Assembly: GCF_001039355.2 (NCBI RefSeq)
Contig: NW_019775760.1
Span: 115,718 to 179,717, forward strand
Reading direction: 5' to 3'
Length of the DNA: 64,000 bases
Origin: Lingula anatina
Lineage: Eukaryota > Brachiopoda > Lingulata > Lingulida > Lingulidae
Position numbers and translations under genes: made by a program. Below are positions 24,830 through 35,739 of this stretch, piece after piece (position 1 is the first letter of the stretch; each line of letters starts with the position of its first letter). The notes under the pieces are model-generated. The model saw only the letters and a program-made list of their open reading frames with translations. It made no database searches and was not told the origin of the DNA.

Positions 24830-26249
24830 CATTGTCTGCATAGTTTTTTTACATCTTAACCAAATAAACTGTATTTTGACCTTCATGTACATACAACGTG
24901 TGTCAGCTACTAAATTTTCAAATGGCTGTCTCGTTGGAGCACGCTGAAGTTCTCTGCCAGTCATCTCTATCAAATAAACTTTCAATTACATACGAAGTGC
25001 ACCTTTTGAGACATCTTTGGGCTTGGGACAGAAAATTTTAGAAGAGACTTAAGTAAAGAACACTAATAAATGTTTTATTTTCAAAAGGAACTAACCAAAG
25101 ACTAAAAAAATCGTAGATACAATTAATAAGTCCGGAGAACTTTATATCAGAAAACATCTGAGTTGATCTAAGTGTGTGGCCAATACTGGATTTTGCAGAA
25201 AGAGATCATTACAAAAACATCAAAACTTTATTAAAACGTTTGAATTATTTTGAAGTAGCATACTGTAATGCGTATTTTGTTGAATCGTTTAGTAGCGCGC
25301 TTGGTCATCATCTCACTTGGTAAATGAATCCTAAAACAAGTTAACATACATTGATTATTATGATATCACACTTCTCTACCATAATGTAAAAAACATCAAA
25401 ATCGATAAAGTATTTTAAACAATTTTAAGGTTACCGCCTAGCGTGCTTACTACAGCTAACTTGTCTCATTGATGAAAGTGCAGCGAATGGTGCCGGCTTT
25501 AACGTCAGTATTTTATAATTTTTACCACGGTTTAGAAATTTAAAAAAATTTGATTAAGGTCAATGCAAAATTATTAACACTTGATTAAACTGCATTTCAC
25601 TAAACTTCACTAACATAAAAATAAATTTTGGGTTTTAAAAAGCACATTCCAAATTGCCCCTTTTGAAAACCTTCCTCGATATGATTGTAAACAATTAATG
25701 GAGAGAAAGAATAACCGACAGTTGCCCAGGCGTGTGTATTAACACAACACCATATTAAAAAACTGCCAGGTGGTTTTGTTAAAATTATCCATACACGTAC
25801 GAAAACTTCTGTTAGCTGTTATTCAAAGCGCTTGTTCTTGCCAAACACAGACTCATGCTGCAACCCATTGTATTCGCTTTGTTAGTTTTGGCATGGTGAA
25901 TGTAAGCCTGTTTATGTTATTAGCTCAAATTTGTGATTTGTACGCTTGATAAGCTCTTATATAAGGTTTTACACAAATGAGTTTTCCTCTAAAGACCTTC
26001 GTTGTACGAGTCTGTCGGTAATTTCAGGATAAAACACAAATATGAGGTCGACAGGATACCAATTTCACTGAAGTTATATTATTAAGCAAAATTTTGGTTA
26101 AGTCGCACCTAAAACTATCAAACCGTCAGGGAGGGTGCGATTTTTCGGGATAAAATATAAAGTTTATAATGAATCTTGATGCTGGGATCGTCTCGCCGTG
26201 TTTTCCCCTCTAACGACCAATAGACCGTGCAGATACTATATTTATCTCA
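24830..26249. other. Intergenic; no gene seen
   Basis: No coding frame, repeat or RNA gene that I can support. The last 100 bases before 26250 are less AT-rich and may be 5' UTR of the small membrane-protein gene. Confidence 0.5.
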
Positions 26250-26811
26250 ATGGATAACAACTCTGCTGTAGCATTGTGGACGTTACTGGGGCTACTAGGC
26301 CTAGGGTTACTTATCATCATTCTGGTATGTGCTTCTTGGAAGTTCCTCGAATGTGGACAAAAAAGGATTTCAGGTATATTTCTGATGTTAAAAATTTATC
26401 AGCTCTCACTTTCAGTTATTTGAAGCATTGTCTGTATCTCAAGCAATGAGCCGGAAGATGATACTAAATTAAGAACGGTTTACGGAAATTCGAATAGCCT
26501 AGTTTCAGAAAGTTTTGGGCAAATTCTTATAACAGTTGCTAAATAAACCGTGAAGGAGACCAGTCAATGTCCACTGAAATTGTCTAAAAAACAAGTGGGA
26601 TTATTTTGACCAAAATTATTACCTTATATTAGCCTACTCATTTAATGAATTTGTTTCAAACCTATGATAATTTCGCACTTTTCAAGGTTTTCTACCCTTT
26701 TTCCGTGGAAGGAAAGAGCAGACCTTAATATCACGGTACAAATACAGCAACCCAATCTTTAACACTGAAGAACAAGTTCCAACAAGCATTCACCATCGAC
26801 AAGAAGAGTAA
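26250..26811 (+). CDS. Putative small single-pass membrane protein (82 aa), unrecognised
   Basis: Two-exon model: ATG at 26250, exon 1 to 26373 (ATT TCA G|gtatat), exon 2 26687-26811 (cttttcaag|GT TTT), stop TAA. The frame is open across the junction, giving 82 aa. A short acidic/polar N-terminus (MDNNSAVALW) is followed by one strongly hydrophobic segment, about residues 9-30 (LLGLLGLGLLIIILV inside it). Then come KFLECGQKRIS and a basic then acidic tail with SRYKYSNPIFNTEEQ and TSIHHRQEE. YKYSNPIF includes a YxxPhi-like sorting pattern, which is weak evidence. There is no cleavable signal peptide, so a signal-anchor topology with a cytosolic C-terminus is the simplest guess. I do not recognise the family. 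An alternative acceptor at 26925 would give a different tail (see 26861-27112). Confidence 0.45.
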
Positions 26812-26860
26812 TGTGTCCAACGTTGTCCAGGTTTAATGCAGAATGCGTATTGTCTCCTAA

Positions 26861-27112
26861 CATCTAACGTCACTCATTGACGGCGAAAGAAGTCAGTTTA
26901 TCCAAAAATCGAAACGCCTGACAGGGTTATTCAGAAAATATACATTTCGGCCGACAGCGGTCTCGCCTAAAGCCGTAGAGGATGACACCATATGGAGTCG
27001 GGAATCTGAAGTGTCAAGTGATCGTCTCTGGAACGGGGAAGATATCATAAAGCGGGACACTACAGTTGAAGATTTCGAATTCGTTTTCAGCCTTGAGTCG
27101 AGACTGTTTTAG
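26861..27112 (+). other. Met-less protein-like open segment; possible alternative 3' exon
   Basis: An 83-codon stretch, open from after a TAA to a TAG, with no ATG in frame but protein-like composition: FIQKSKRLTGLFRKYTFRP, SRESEVSSDRLWNGED, TVEDFEFVFSLESRLF. An AG at 26923-26924 (cgcctgacag|GG TTA TTC) is in the phase needed to join exon 1 of the small membrane protein. It would replace the exon 2 tail and give a 103-aa protein. That acceptor has a poor pyrimidine tract. It could otherwise be 3' UTR or the remains of a gene. Confidence 0.35.
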
Positions 27113-28835
27113 GCTTAAATAACACACCCTTTTCCACGCGAGTAGGGCATTTGCGAACATTTTGCAAATTGCAAATTTTGATTTGATTACACGGATTTTT
27201 ATCCTTTTTAGACTTCACTTTCAATTTCGATATTTTACCAGACATAAGGCCGACGAAACAACCAAAAATGTTTTTAACGGTCTCTTCCAAAATTCGACTT
27301 TTGTCTTTTAAAGCTTGTCTCCCGTCATCAAATTAAGTTGCTACAAGAAAAGTCTACCTTTTGACAAATCTGAAAGTCGATAACATATTTTAATCTTAGC
27401 TGAAGGAGACGTTGGGGGATCCGGATAATGGCAAAATACTTAGTTACGTCGGACATTGGTGAACAGTGGATCTAATCCGCGACGTAACATTTCAATGACG
27501 TTTTTAAAAGTAGACAGAGCCCCTGCTCCATATTTTTATGGCATATTTGGTCACAAAAGCGAGAGAGCTATGTTCACACACATTGTATTACTTTCAAGTT
27601 TCGCAAGATAAAGCAGAGAAGCACAGCTTGCAGCAGATTATTAATTTCAAGGCTGGGGGTTATTCTCAATCGTTTGATGAAACAAACACTTTTATAAGTA
27701 ATCATCTTTCTCACGGTGTATTTGGAGAAGAGAAAACATATAATTGTACTTTAGCAATAATCAAGAATTAGAACTTGTTTATTATTTAGTTTTTTTATTT
27801 ACAAATGATTGAACTCCATGAATGAAGATTCGTTCTTATGTCAGGGCGTTGTAAAGGCAACGTGGTTAGGAAAGGGGAGCTTGCCACTTTCTTGAAGAAG
27901 TTTGTAGCTCAAGGTGCAAGAAGTAGAAAACTCAATATTCAGCAAAAGAAGAGAAAACAAAGATAACAGTTAAAACACTATGAGATTTTTATTTGTTCCA
28001 CTTGTCATAAATAATAACGATGCAATAGCTTATTTGAAATGTTTAAACAAAAACTTGACATTTGATTTCAAACTTTACAAAGGTGGCATTCTGTAGTTTT
28101 TTGTCCTTAACATTTTTTTAAATTGCACTTTTCAAAGACAAGTTACTCACTTTCAGCCCAAAAAATAATTCCGGATTAAAAGTTAGAAATAGCTCTGACA
28201 AAAATATACAATCAATGTCTGTGACCATACACTTCAATTAAGCCATGCAAAGAAGTAGGGTCCACCATTTCTTCATGGAATATTTTTGAGTACTGCTTCT
28301 ACACTGTCGATAACATCAGGGTTTTTCGATGCTTGTCCACTGACAACTCATCAGCAATGACCCTCCTGATAACTACTACATTTCACATAGATTTAGACAC
28401 TCCATGTAAACATGAAACGAGCCAATGACTTAGGTAATACTTTGCAGGAAAATGGGCAATCATGGGTTTCAGGACAAAATATCTACCTTACGAAATAAGC
28501 AGAATGTATCATTTACTTTGTTTCTATATAAGACTTCATTTTACTAACAGCACCAGTCTTCTCTTCTCCCCCGATTTCACTGCAGTTTTATTTTAAGTAG
28601 AAAAATTATGACACAGATGTTTGACTTGACACTCCTAAGCACAGCTAAAATTAAAATAGTTATAAAAAAGAGAATAAGTATTTTCGAGGGTTTGAAAACA
28701 GAAGACTACCACATCACAAAAAATATATATATGCTCACACATCTTTCTACAAACAAGGAATATTTTAAATTACACATTTATGATAATATAACATACAAAA
28801 ATGTTTAGGATAAAGGGCTTTGGCTAAAAAGATTT
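27113..28835. other. Intergenic; no gene seen
   Basis: Short open frames only (for example 27538-27771 on plus and 27087-27290 on minus). None has splice context or a recognisable family. Confidence 0.5.
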
Positions 28836-28841
28836 TTTATT
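28836..28841 (-). terminator. Poly(A) signal AATAAA for CHORDC1
   Basis: TTTATT on plus (AATAAA on minus), 62 nt past the CHORDC1 stop codon. Confidence 0.6.
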
Positions 28842-28902
28842 GGGGGACACAGCCTTTCAAAGATTTCTTCCAAGTTTTCCAGGAGCAGTGCTCATAATTT
28901 GT

Positions 28903-31900
28903 TTATTCATCCTGCACCACTTTCATATCATCTGTGACCACCTCTAGCTCATTACTTTGAACAAGTTCTGGAGGAAGTTCTAATTTGGCCCAACTGCCAG
29001 GCTCAGCTTTCTTCAAGTTTATCTCTACTTTTGTTCCCATCATTTTAACATTACTCTTTTGAGGATCTATAACCTGCAGAGAAAAAAAAGATGCCATTAA
29101 CTTGTTTGAATACATATTTAATTTATTTATTATCAAAGTAGAATTACCATGATGTGGATATAAGAATAACATTTTCCTGTCATTATTCCAATAAGATGTT
29201 TTTTTAATTAAAAGGGGGTTGTTAACTCCCATCATTTCTGTTTATCAAGATATTTCTAAAACAAAGTTTACAAAAAAAAAATAAATAAATAAATAAAAAA
29301 ATAAAATAATAATAATAATCAAATAATAATAATTAACAATGATAATAATAATAATAATAAATCACAAAATAAATTGATATAAAGAATATATTTTCATAGT
29401 GTGCACAGATCTGAGACAATGTGGAGTGTAGTTTTATTGAACACTTTATTATTATTGCTATTATTTTAATTTCAGTTCAATACCAAGAACATGGTAGTTT
29501 ATCTTCTGTACCCGATTTGGATACATCACTTTTCAAACTTTAACTCACCCCGTGTAATATAAAATCATTATCATAAATCTTCTCTCCTCCCTCAAATTCT
29601 ATATGAATATTCAGCTTGACAGCATTGGCTTGTACAAATGACTTTTCTGGGACTGGAACCTTGGAGTAGACTGCTACTGAGACAGCTGATGGTGTCTGAT
29701 GCCAGTCATACCGACACACCACCTTCTGTGCAGAATCCTGAAAAAATTCAGAAGACAAACGTAAGTCAAACTACAATTGAGAAGTATCAAAGCACGTTTA
29801 GACAATTTTAACAGAAATATATACATATTTTAAAAATCACGAAGTAAACATAGCCTGGAGATTTTCTGTTGTCCTTGAGCATAGTGGTTAACACAAGAAA
29901 ACTGGAAGGAATAACAGAAAGGCGATACCATTAAGTGGCTACTTCTTGCAATTAAAACCAGATTCATACCTCCTTTTTAAACCAATTATGACTTCCCCGT
30001 GCACACCCTTCTTGTTCTAAAAAGTTGTCAAACTCTGTTGTTTTTCTTCTGCAGCAAGACCAATATTTTAACCTGAAAAAAAAAATTTTTTGAAAATCTT
30101 AAAACTTTTTTCTGCATAATATGCTTTCAATTTTTTTGCTTTAGCTTTTCCACTAAATAACTTTCCAAACATGGGGGTGTGCTGTTTTAACGGGAAATGA
30201 AATAAAATACAACTCTTTCTGTGCCTACCCTTCATGAAATATAGGGACACCAGTATGATAAACACATGTATCTGAGTTGCTGCTCTCATCTTCATATCTC
30301 TGGAAAATGAAAAATAACAGTTTCTGACACCACCATCACTTCTCTGGACATATATCACATTTTACTACCTGTAAAATGGTCTTTAAGTATGAATATTTCT
30401 AATAATGCAAATTTTCTTTAATCTACACGACGGCAGTGTTTTTCACCAACTCCTACCTTTTTACAGGCATTATTTTTGCAACATGTTCCTACTGGCACTC
30501 CTTGTGTCTCTGCTGAATCTGAAAAGAATGCAATTAGTACAAAACAACATATCTTGCCTTAAGATTTCAAATCAAAATGACCTAGATATACTTACACAAA
30601 TTATTTCATCTCTATCCTTAATATAAAAGACATCACATTTTTAGTAAAATCTTACCATCTTCAACTTTTGTCTTCACAAAAATCATGAGCTTACAACAAA
30701 TTACATTTACATCAGATACAATAGTCATAAATATTCAACCCACCATTTTCTACTATTTCTGATTTCAGTGATAATTCTTGTAATTTTTTCTCTAAAGCTT
30801 GCTTGAGACTGGGTGACACCATGACTGGTAGATTGACCATCAGCTCATCAGCAGGTGGACGTTCTAAAGGAGCAGCTATTTTTGGAGGTTGCACAACTAT
30901 GACCTAGATCAACATTATTCAGAGTAAAATAACTCCTGTCTGTCCATGAACATGGAAAATGTTAGATATTGTCACATTCATTAAAAAATAAAAGGATTGC
31001 TTGTGGTCCAGACAGGCCAGTGTAGGTATTAAACACTGTTTCAATCTACATACCACTAATAGCTTCTCTTTTTTTAGGTTTTTTACTTCCAACTTAATAT
31101 TCATTTTTTTTTATAGCTATTATTTGAGCAAAAAAAATCTTGGGTATTCATTCCTATAAACTTTTTGACTTTTGGACTAATACCAATCAGTAGTGTAGTC
31201 AACCCCAGTAATTTGATAAAAATTTGAGCATTAACAGCCTAAATGGAAATACTATAATTTCAAACTCAGCCCTCTGAAGTATAAGTAATATTTCATCTCA
31301 TGTTATGCTCCCATAAAAGTTTTTTTCCCAAAAATTTAATGCAGTAGTTAGGAAAAGCAGTTGAAATACCTTTATTTGGTTCCAATATCATAGATTAATT
31401 ACTGTATGTATAAGAAAATGTCTGTGCCTGCAATATTTGGATTTTTGAATATACAATACATTGAGAGTTTTATTATGTAATGTCTGAGTATTTTGAAAAC
31501 ACTTACCTCCTCTTTATATGCTGGATCTTCTTCTGTGTTCTTTTCTGGCTCAGGGGGTTTTTCATTACTGTGTGGACCTTTTGAACACCCCTAATTGCAA
31601 ATAAAACCAATCAATGTAAGACAATGTTTTATAGTTTTGATTTATAAATGTTAAATGTTAAAAGAAAAAAACATAATAATAGTAAAAAAAGCCCTTCTGT
31701 TATGACCTTTAAAAAATATTAAAACCGTTTTCAACACATATACAATATTAGTTATTTTAATCATAGGCATTTATCACTTACTGGGATGTTGAGAAACTCT
31801 GTAAAGTCTGTACTTCTTTTCCTGCAGCAAGACCAGCCTTTCAGGGCATCATGGAACACTGGCACCCCTGGGTGGTGGACACAAGCCTCTGGAAGCATCA

Positions 31901-32982
31901 TAAGTACACATCTCAAGTAAAATAAATAAATAAATCTAGTCAACTTCACTACATAGTTTACAAAACCGTTCTCCTCTGTCAATGGGATAAGGCAATAAAA
32001 ATTCTGAGTCATACATTTCTTATCATTAACAGGAACATGATAACATTGTAATCCATTTTCCTAATGCCTATGACCTTAGATGTTATATTACACACACCAT
32101 ATATGGCATACCTGCTCAGTGGGAACCATCCATATGCATGTGTAATAAACACTTTCCTTTAAAACCTTAGAGGTTTTCTGTGTAATTTGGGGATAAGTTT
32201 GTGTACTACCAATCATTTTATAGATGCCATCTACAGACCTCAGTTAAAATATCCAAAATATTTTCTAAATAGAAACTGAATGAATTTGATTCTTTGAATG
32301 TGACACCACCTGCCTGCCTCCTGTATCAATGGCTGCCTAGACTGACATTGATGAAATATAAAAGTTGATCTATTCCTTACATCACCTAATTTAACAATGC
32401 TTTAAAAACTTACAGAAACCATCGCGCTAGAACTGGTCTTCATTAAATTAATTACATAAAATCTAAGTGAAGATGGAGAGGTGAAAATGTATGCTTAAAA
32501 ACTATAAAATATCACTTGTTAAACCTCTATAAAAAGTGATGATTGCCTCATATCCCCAATTTTTCTGATTCTGTGGCGTCATGAAAAGAATATAAGTGAC
32601 GTTGGTGCATAATGGCCTAGGTAAGATTAATTTTAAAGCACTGAGTTGTTTATACCAAATAAACGAATATGAGTTCTTTTAATCCCGCAGGTGTGAATAA
32701 CGGCAATCTACATACTCAGAACATTTACTGGATCATTAATAATCTAAAGGGATATTCATGCCAGTTCAATAAATGTCAAAAACCAACATCAAACCCCCAA
32801 ACTAGAACCAAACACACCACACGCTTTGTTGATGAAAGCAAAACAAGCATAGGAAAAGCCGACAGCCAAAACATTCCTCAATAAAAATATAAATAAATAC
32901 ATCACCGAGTCTTACCATCGCTGTTGGTCGCAGGGTCGAATTTCTGTCCACAACCCTTGTTGTAACACGTTAATAAAACCAT
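28903..32982 (-). CDS. CHORDC1: CHORD and CS domain protein (Morgana/CHP-1), HSP90 co-chaperone
   Basis: Nine minus-strand exons: 32982-32916, 31888-31782, 31590-31507, 30903-30744, 30518-30457, 30299-30229, 30072-29970, 29737-29549 and 29073-28903. They give 337 aa, the usual length for the family. CHORD-I starts [12 protein letters not shown] and continues [27 protein letters not shown] is at about residues 147-212 ([39 protein letters not shown]), with the expected zinc Cys/His spacing in both. The C-terminal CS domain, about 223-313, starts [19 protein letters not shown] and ends [12 protein letters not shown]. Family role: zinc-binding HSP90 partner that restrains ROCK and centrosome duplication and acts in stress responses. 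The gene is head to head with SH3KBP1. Exons 1-2 have a second copy at 33653-35403. Confidence 0.95.
29271..29361. repeat. AAT/AAAT simple-repeat tract in a CHORDC1 intron
   Basis: A run of A, then AAAT units, then AAT units, in the intron between the last two CHORDC1 exons. Confidence 0.85.
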
Positions 32983-33316
32983 GATCAACTGAGAAATAAC
33001 TTCAGAACTTTCTCGCATGTAAAAGCGAACAGGAAGTTGGATATGATAATAGTCTCGCACAAAATATACTCAATATTGTCCTATTTTGTACCCTCATCCT
33101 GAAATTGCGTTTTGTATTTGTAAAATTACGAAATTATTAATTTGAAGCAATTTATTATTATAAGTGTATCGTTTGCCATAATGTCACAGAAAAATGTGTC
33201 GGTGCTAGTCACATGTCACGTGATCACTTCCGCCATATTGAGTCACTAGAAGACGGAAGGGCAGAAACTAAAGATAATTTCAATGCGACAGGTCCATATA
33301 GGGCCAATAAAGCATC
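32983..33316. promoter_or_regulatory. Divergent promoter interval CHORDC1/SH3KBP1, copy 1
   Basis: 334 bp between the two start codons. It contains an E-box TCACGTGA (33216-33223) and CACTTCCGCCATATTG (33225-33240), which joins an ETS site (ACTTCCG) and a YY1-like site (CCGCCATATT). A second ETS-like CGGAAG lies about 15 bp downstream. Such motifs are typical of TATA-less housekeeping promoters. The same block is conserved in copy 2. Confidence 0.6.
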
Positions 33317-33320
33317 ATGG
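33317..33320 (+). pseudogene. SH3KBP1: SH3KBP1 exon 1 coding bases, copy 1
   Basis: ATG G followed by donor gtgagt, identical to 35740-35743. It is separated from the rest of the gene by copy 2. Probably the allele of the functional exon 1. Confidence 0.6.
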
Positions 33321-33523
33321 GTGAGTAGTAAATGTTAATACTGTAAATGTTAACACTTTATTGTATGGAATATACGCAAGCTTGTGTGAAATAATGTTTA
33401 ATTTGTTTAAATTGTTTTGAGACTTATCAAAGTGGTTGAAGATACGTTTAGTGATAGTAAATTACTATAATTCTAATATCGGTTTACAGATACATACCTG
33501 TTGATGTTTGTAATAGTATAAAC

Positions 33524-33524
33524 N
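33524..33524. other. Single N (assembly join)
   Basis: The right side starts GTGTCTGTACATA, half of the palindrome found at two of the other N sites. Copy 2 of the duplicated segment then begins at 33542. Confidence 0.9.
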
Positions 33525-34448
33525 GTGTCTGTACATAAAAAACATAATAATAGTAAAAAAAGCCCTTCTGTTATGACCTTTAAAAAATATAAAAACCGGT
33601 TTCAACATATTTACAATACTAGTTATTTTGATCACAGGCATTTATCACTCACTGGGATGTTGAGAAACTCTGTAAAGTCTGTACTTCTTTTCCTGCAGCA
33701 AGACCAGCCTTTGAGGGCATCATGGAACACTGGCACCCCTGGGTGGTGGACACAAGCTTCTGGAAGCAAATATGGGGCTTTCAAAATAAACCTTTTAAAT
33801 CCTCCTCATTAATATAGTCAGAAAGGTGCTTATATATGAGATTCCCCAGCTACTATAATCCATCATAATAATATTCATCATAAGTACACATCTCAAGTAA
33901 AATAAATAAATAAATAAATAAATAAATCTAGTCAATTTCACTACATAGTTTACAAAACCGTCCTCCTCTGTCAATGGGATAAGACAATAAAAATTCTGAG
34001 TCATATATTTCTTATCATTAACAGGTACATGATGACATTGTAATCCATTTTCCTAATGCCTATGACCTTAGATGTTATATAACACACACCATTTATGGTA
34101 TTCTTGCTCAGTGGGATCCATCTATATGCATGTGTAATAAATACTTTCCTTAAGAACCTTAGAGGTTTTCTGTGTAATTTGGGAATACGTTTGTATACTA
34201 GTCTAGCAATCATTTTATAGATACCATAGATGTACAGACCTCAGTTAAAATATCCAAAATATTTTCTAAATAGAAACTGAATGAATTTGATTCTTTGAAT
34301 GTGACACCACTTGCCTGCCTCCTGTATCAATGGCTGCCTAGACTGACCTTGATGAAATATAAAAGTTGATCTATTCCTTACATCACCTTATTTAACAATG
34401 CTTTAAAAACTTACTGAAACCATCGCGCTAGAACTGATCGTCATTAAT

Positions 34449-34792
34449 TTAAAGGGATAATAACTCTTCGTTTTGGCCAAAAAATGAATTTTGCTGGAGT
34501 AAACAACAATTTTCCCATACTTACCAATGGTTAATGAATCCATTTTTACATTCAAAGTTAGTCCCTGGTTTTTTTCTAAAAAGTTTGTTTTTTTGTTAAA
34601 ATCTCTTAAGAGATTTTAACAGAGTATAGCCATCAATGGAAGACACGTGATCTGAAGACAAGCTCAGATATCAGAATAATAGCTATAACTGCTGTTTTTG
34701 TGGTAAAACAGAATATATTATATTTCTATGAGTTGTTCACAATGTTTTATTGTGAAATAAAGATATCATACGAAGAGTTATTATCCCTTTAA
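34449..34792. mobile_element. TTAA-flanked MITE, best-preserved copy
   Basis: TTAA, then AGGGATAATAACTCTTCGT, and ending ACGAAGAGTTATTATCCCT, then TTAA: a perfect 19-bp terminal inverted repeat. The body is 336 bp with a central TCTTAAGAGA palindrome and no coding capacity. The other copy of this duplicated region has an empty site (near 32440-32455, cattaaattaattac), which confirms the boundaries. Confidence 0.85.
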
Positions 34793-35015
34793 TTACAAAA
34801 AAATCTAAGTGAAGATGAAGAGGTGAAAATGTACGATAAAAACTATAAAACATCACTTGTTAAACTTCTATAAAAAGTGATGATTGCCTCATATCCCCAA
34901 TTTTTCTGATTCTGTGGCATCATGAAAAGAATATAAGTGACGTTGGTGCAAAAGGGCCTAGGTAAAATTAATTTTAAAGTACTAAGTCGTTTCTACCAAA
35001 TAAACGAATAAGCGT

Positions 35016-35017
35016 TT

Positions 35018-35081
<64 letters not shown>

Positions 35082-35101
35082 TTTTGTTTTTTTTTTTTTT
35101 T
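35016..35101. repeat. Long poly(T) tract
   Basis: About 80 T interrupted by a few G. The matching site in copy 1 (near 32670-32680) has only a few T. Confidence 0.9.
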
Positions 35102-35403
35102 AATCCCGCAGGTGTGAATAACGGCAATAAACATACTCGGAACATTTACTGGATCATTAATAATTTAAAGGGATATTCATGCCAGTTCAATAAATGTTAA
35201 AAACCAACATCAAACCCCCAAACTAGAACCAAACTCACCACACGCTTTGTTGATGAAAGCAAAACAAGCACGGCAAAAGCCGACAGCCAAAACATTCCTC
35301 AATAAAAATATTAATAAGTACATCACCAAGTCTTACCATCACTGTTGGTCGCAGGATCGAATTTCTGTCCACAACCCTTGTTGTAACACGTTAATAAAAC
35401 CAT

Positions 35404-35739
35404 GATCAACTGAGAAATAACTTCAGAACTTTCTCGTATGTAAAATCGAACAGGAAGTTGGGTATGATAATAGTCTCGCACAAAATATACTCAATATTGT
35501 CCTATTTTGTACTCTCATCCTGAAATTGCGTTTTGTATTTGTAAAATTACGAAATTACAAATTTAATAGGCAATTTATTATTATAAATGTATCTTTTGCC
35601 ATAATATCACAGAAAAATATGTCGGTGCTAGTCACATGTCACGTGATCACTTCCGCCATATTGAGTCACTAGAAGACGGAAGGGCAGAAACTAAAGATAA
35701 TTTCAATGCGACAGGTCCATATAGGGCCAATAAAGCATC
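35404..35739. promoter_or_regulatory. Divergent promoter interval CHORDC1/SH3KBP1, copy 2
   Basis: E-box TCACGTGA at 35639-35646 and CACTTCCGCCATATTG at 35648-35663, as in copy 1. An ATG at 35706 opens a short frame that overlaps the SH3KBP1 start out of frame (a uORF). Confidence 0.6.

Larger units (their letters stand above)
31671..33523. repeat. Duplicated segment, copy 1 (CHORDC1/SH3KBP1 5' ends)
   Basis: Collinear with 33542-35949. Holds CHORDC1 exons 1-2, the divergent promoter and SH3KBP1 exon 1. It ends at the N at 33524. It lacks the TTAA element that copy 2 carries and has the short form of the poly(T) site. Confidence 0.9.
33653..35403 (-). pseudogene. CHORDC1: CHORDC1 exons 1-2, copy 2 (duplicate or alternative haplotype)
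   Basis: Exon 1 (35403-35337) and exon 2 (33759-33653), with intact splice sites and the same lengths (67 and 107 nt) as the functional exons. One junction-codon change is silent (GAG to GAA). There is no exon 3 before the N at 33524, so it is a detached 5' fragment. Confidence 0.75.

Noticed and set aside
27087-27290. 67-codon minus-strand frame
   Set aside because: Lys/Cys-rich with no family match; partly antisense to the Met-less open segment on plus.
27538-27771. 77-codon plus-strand frame (MAYLVTKARELCSHTLYY...)
   Set aside because: Composition is protein-like, but there is no splice context, promoter or recognised family. I could not support it.
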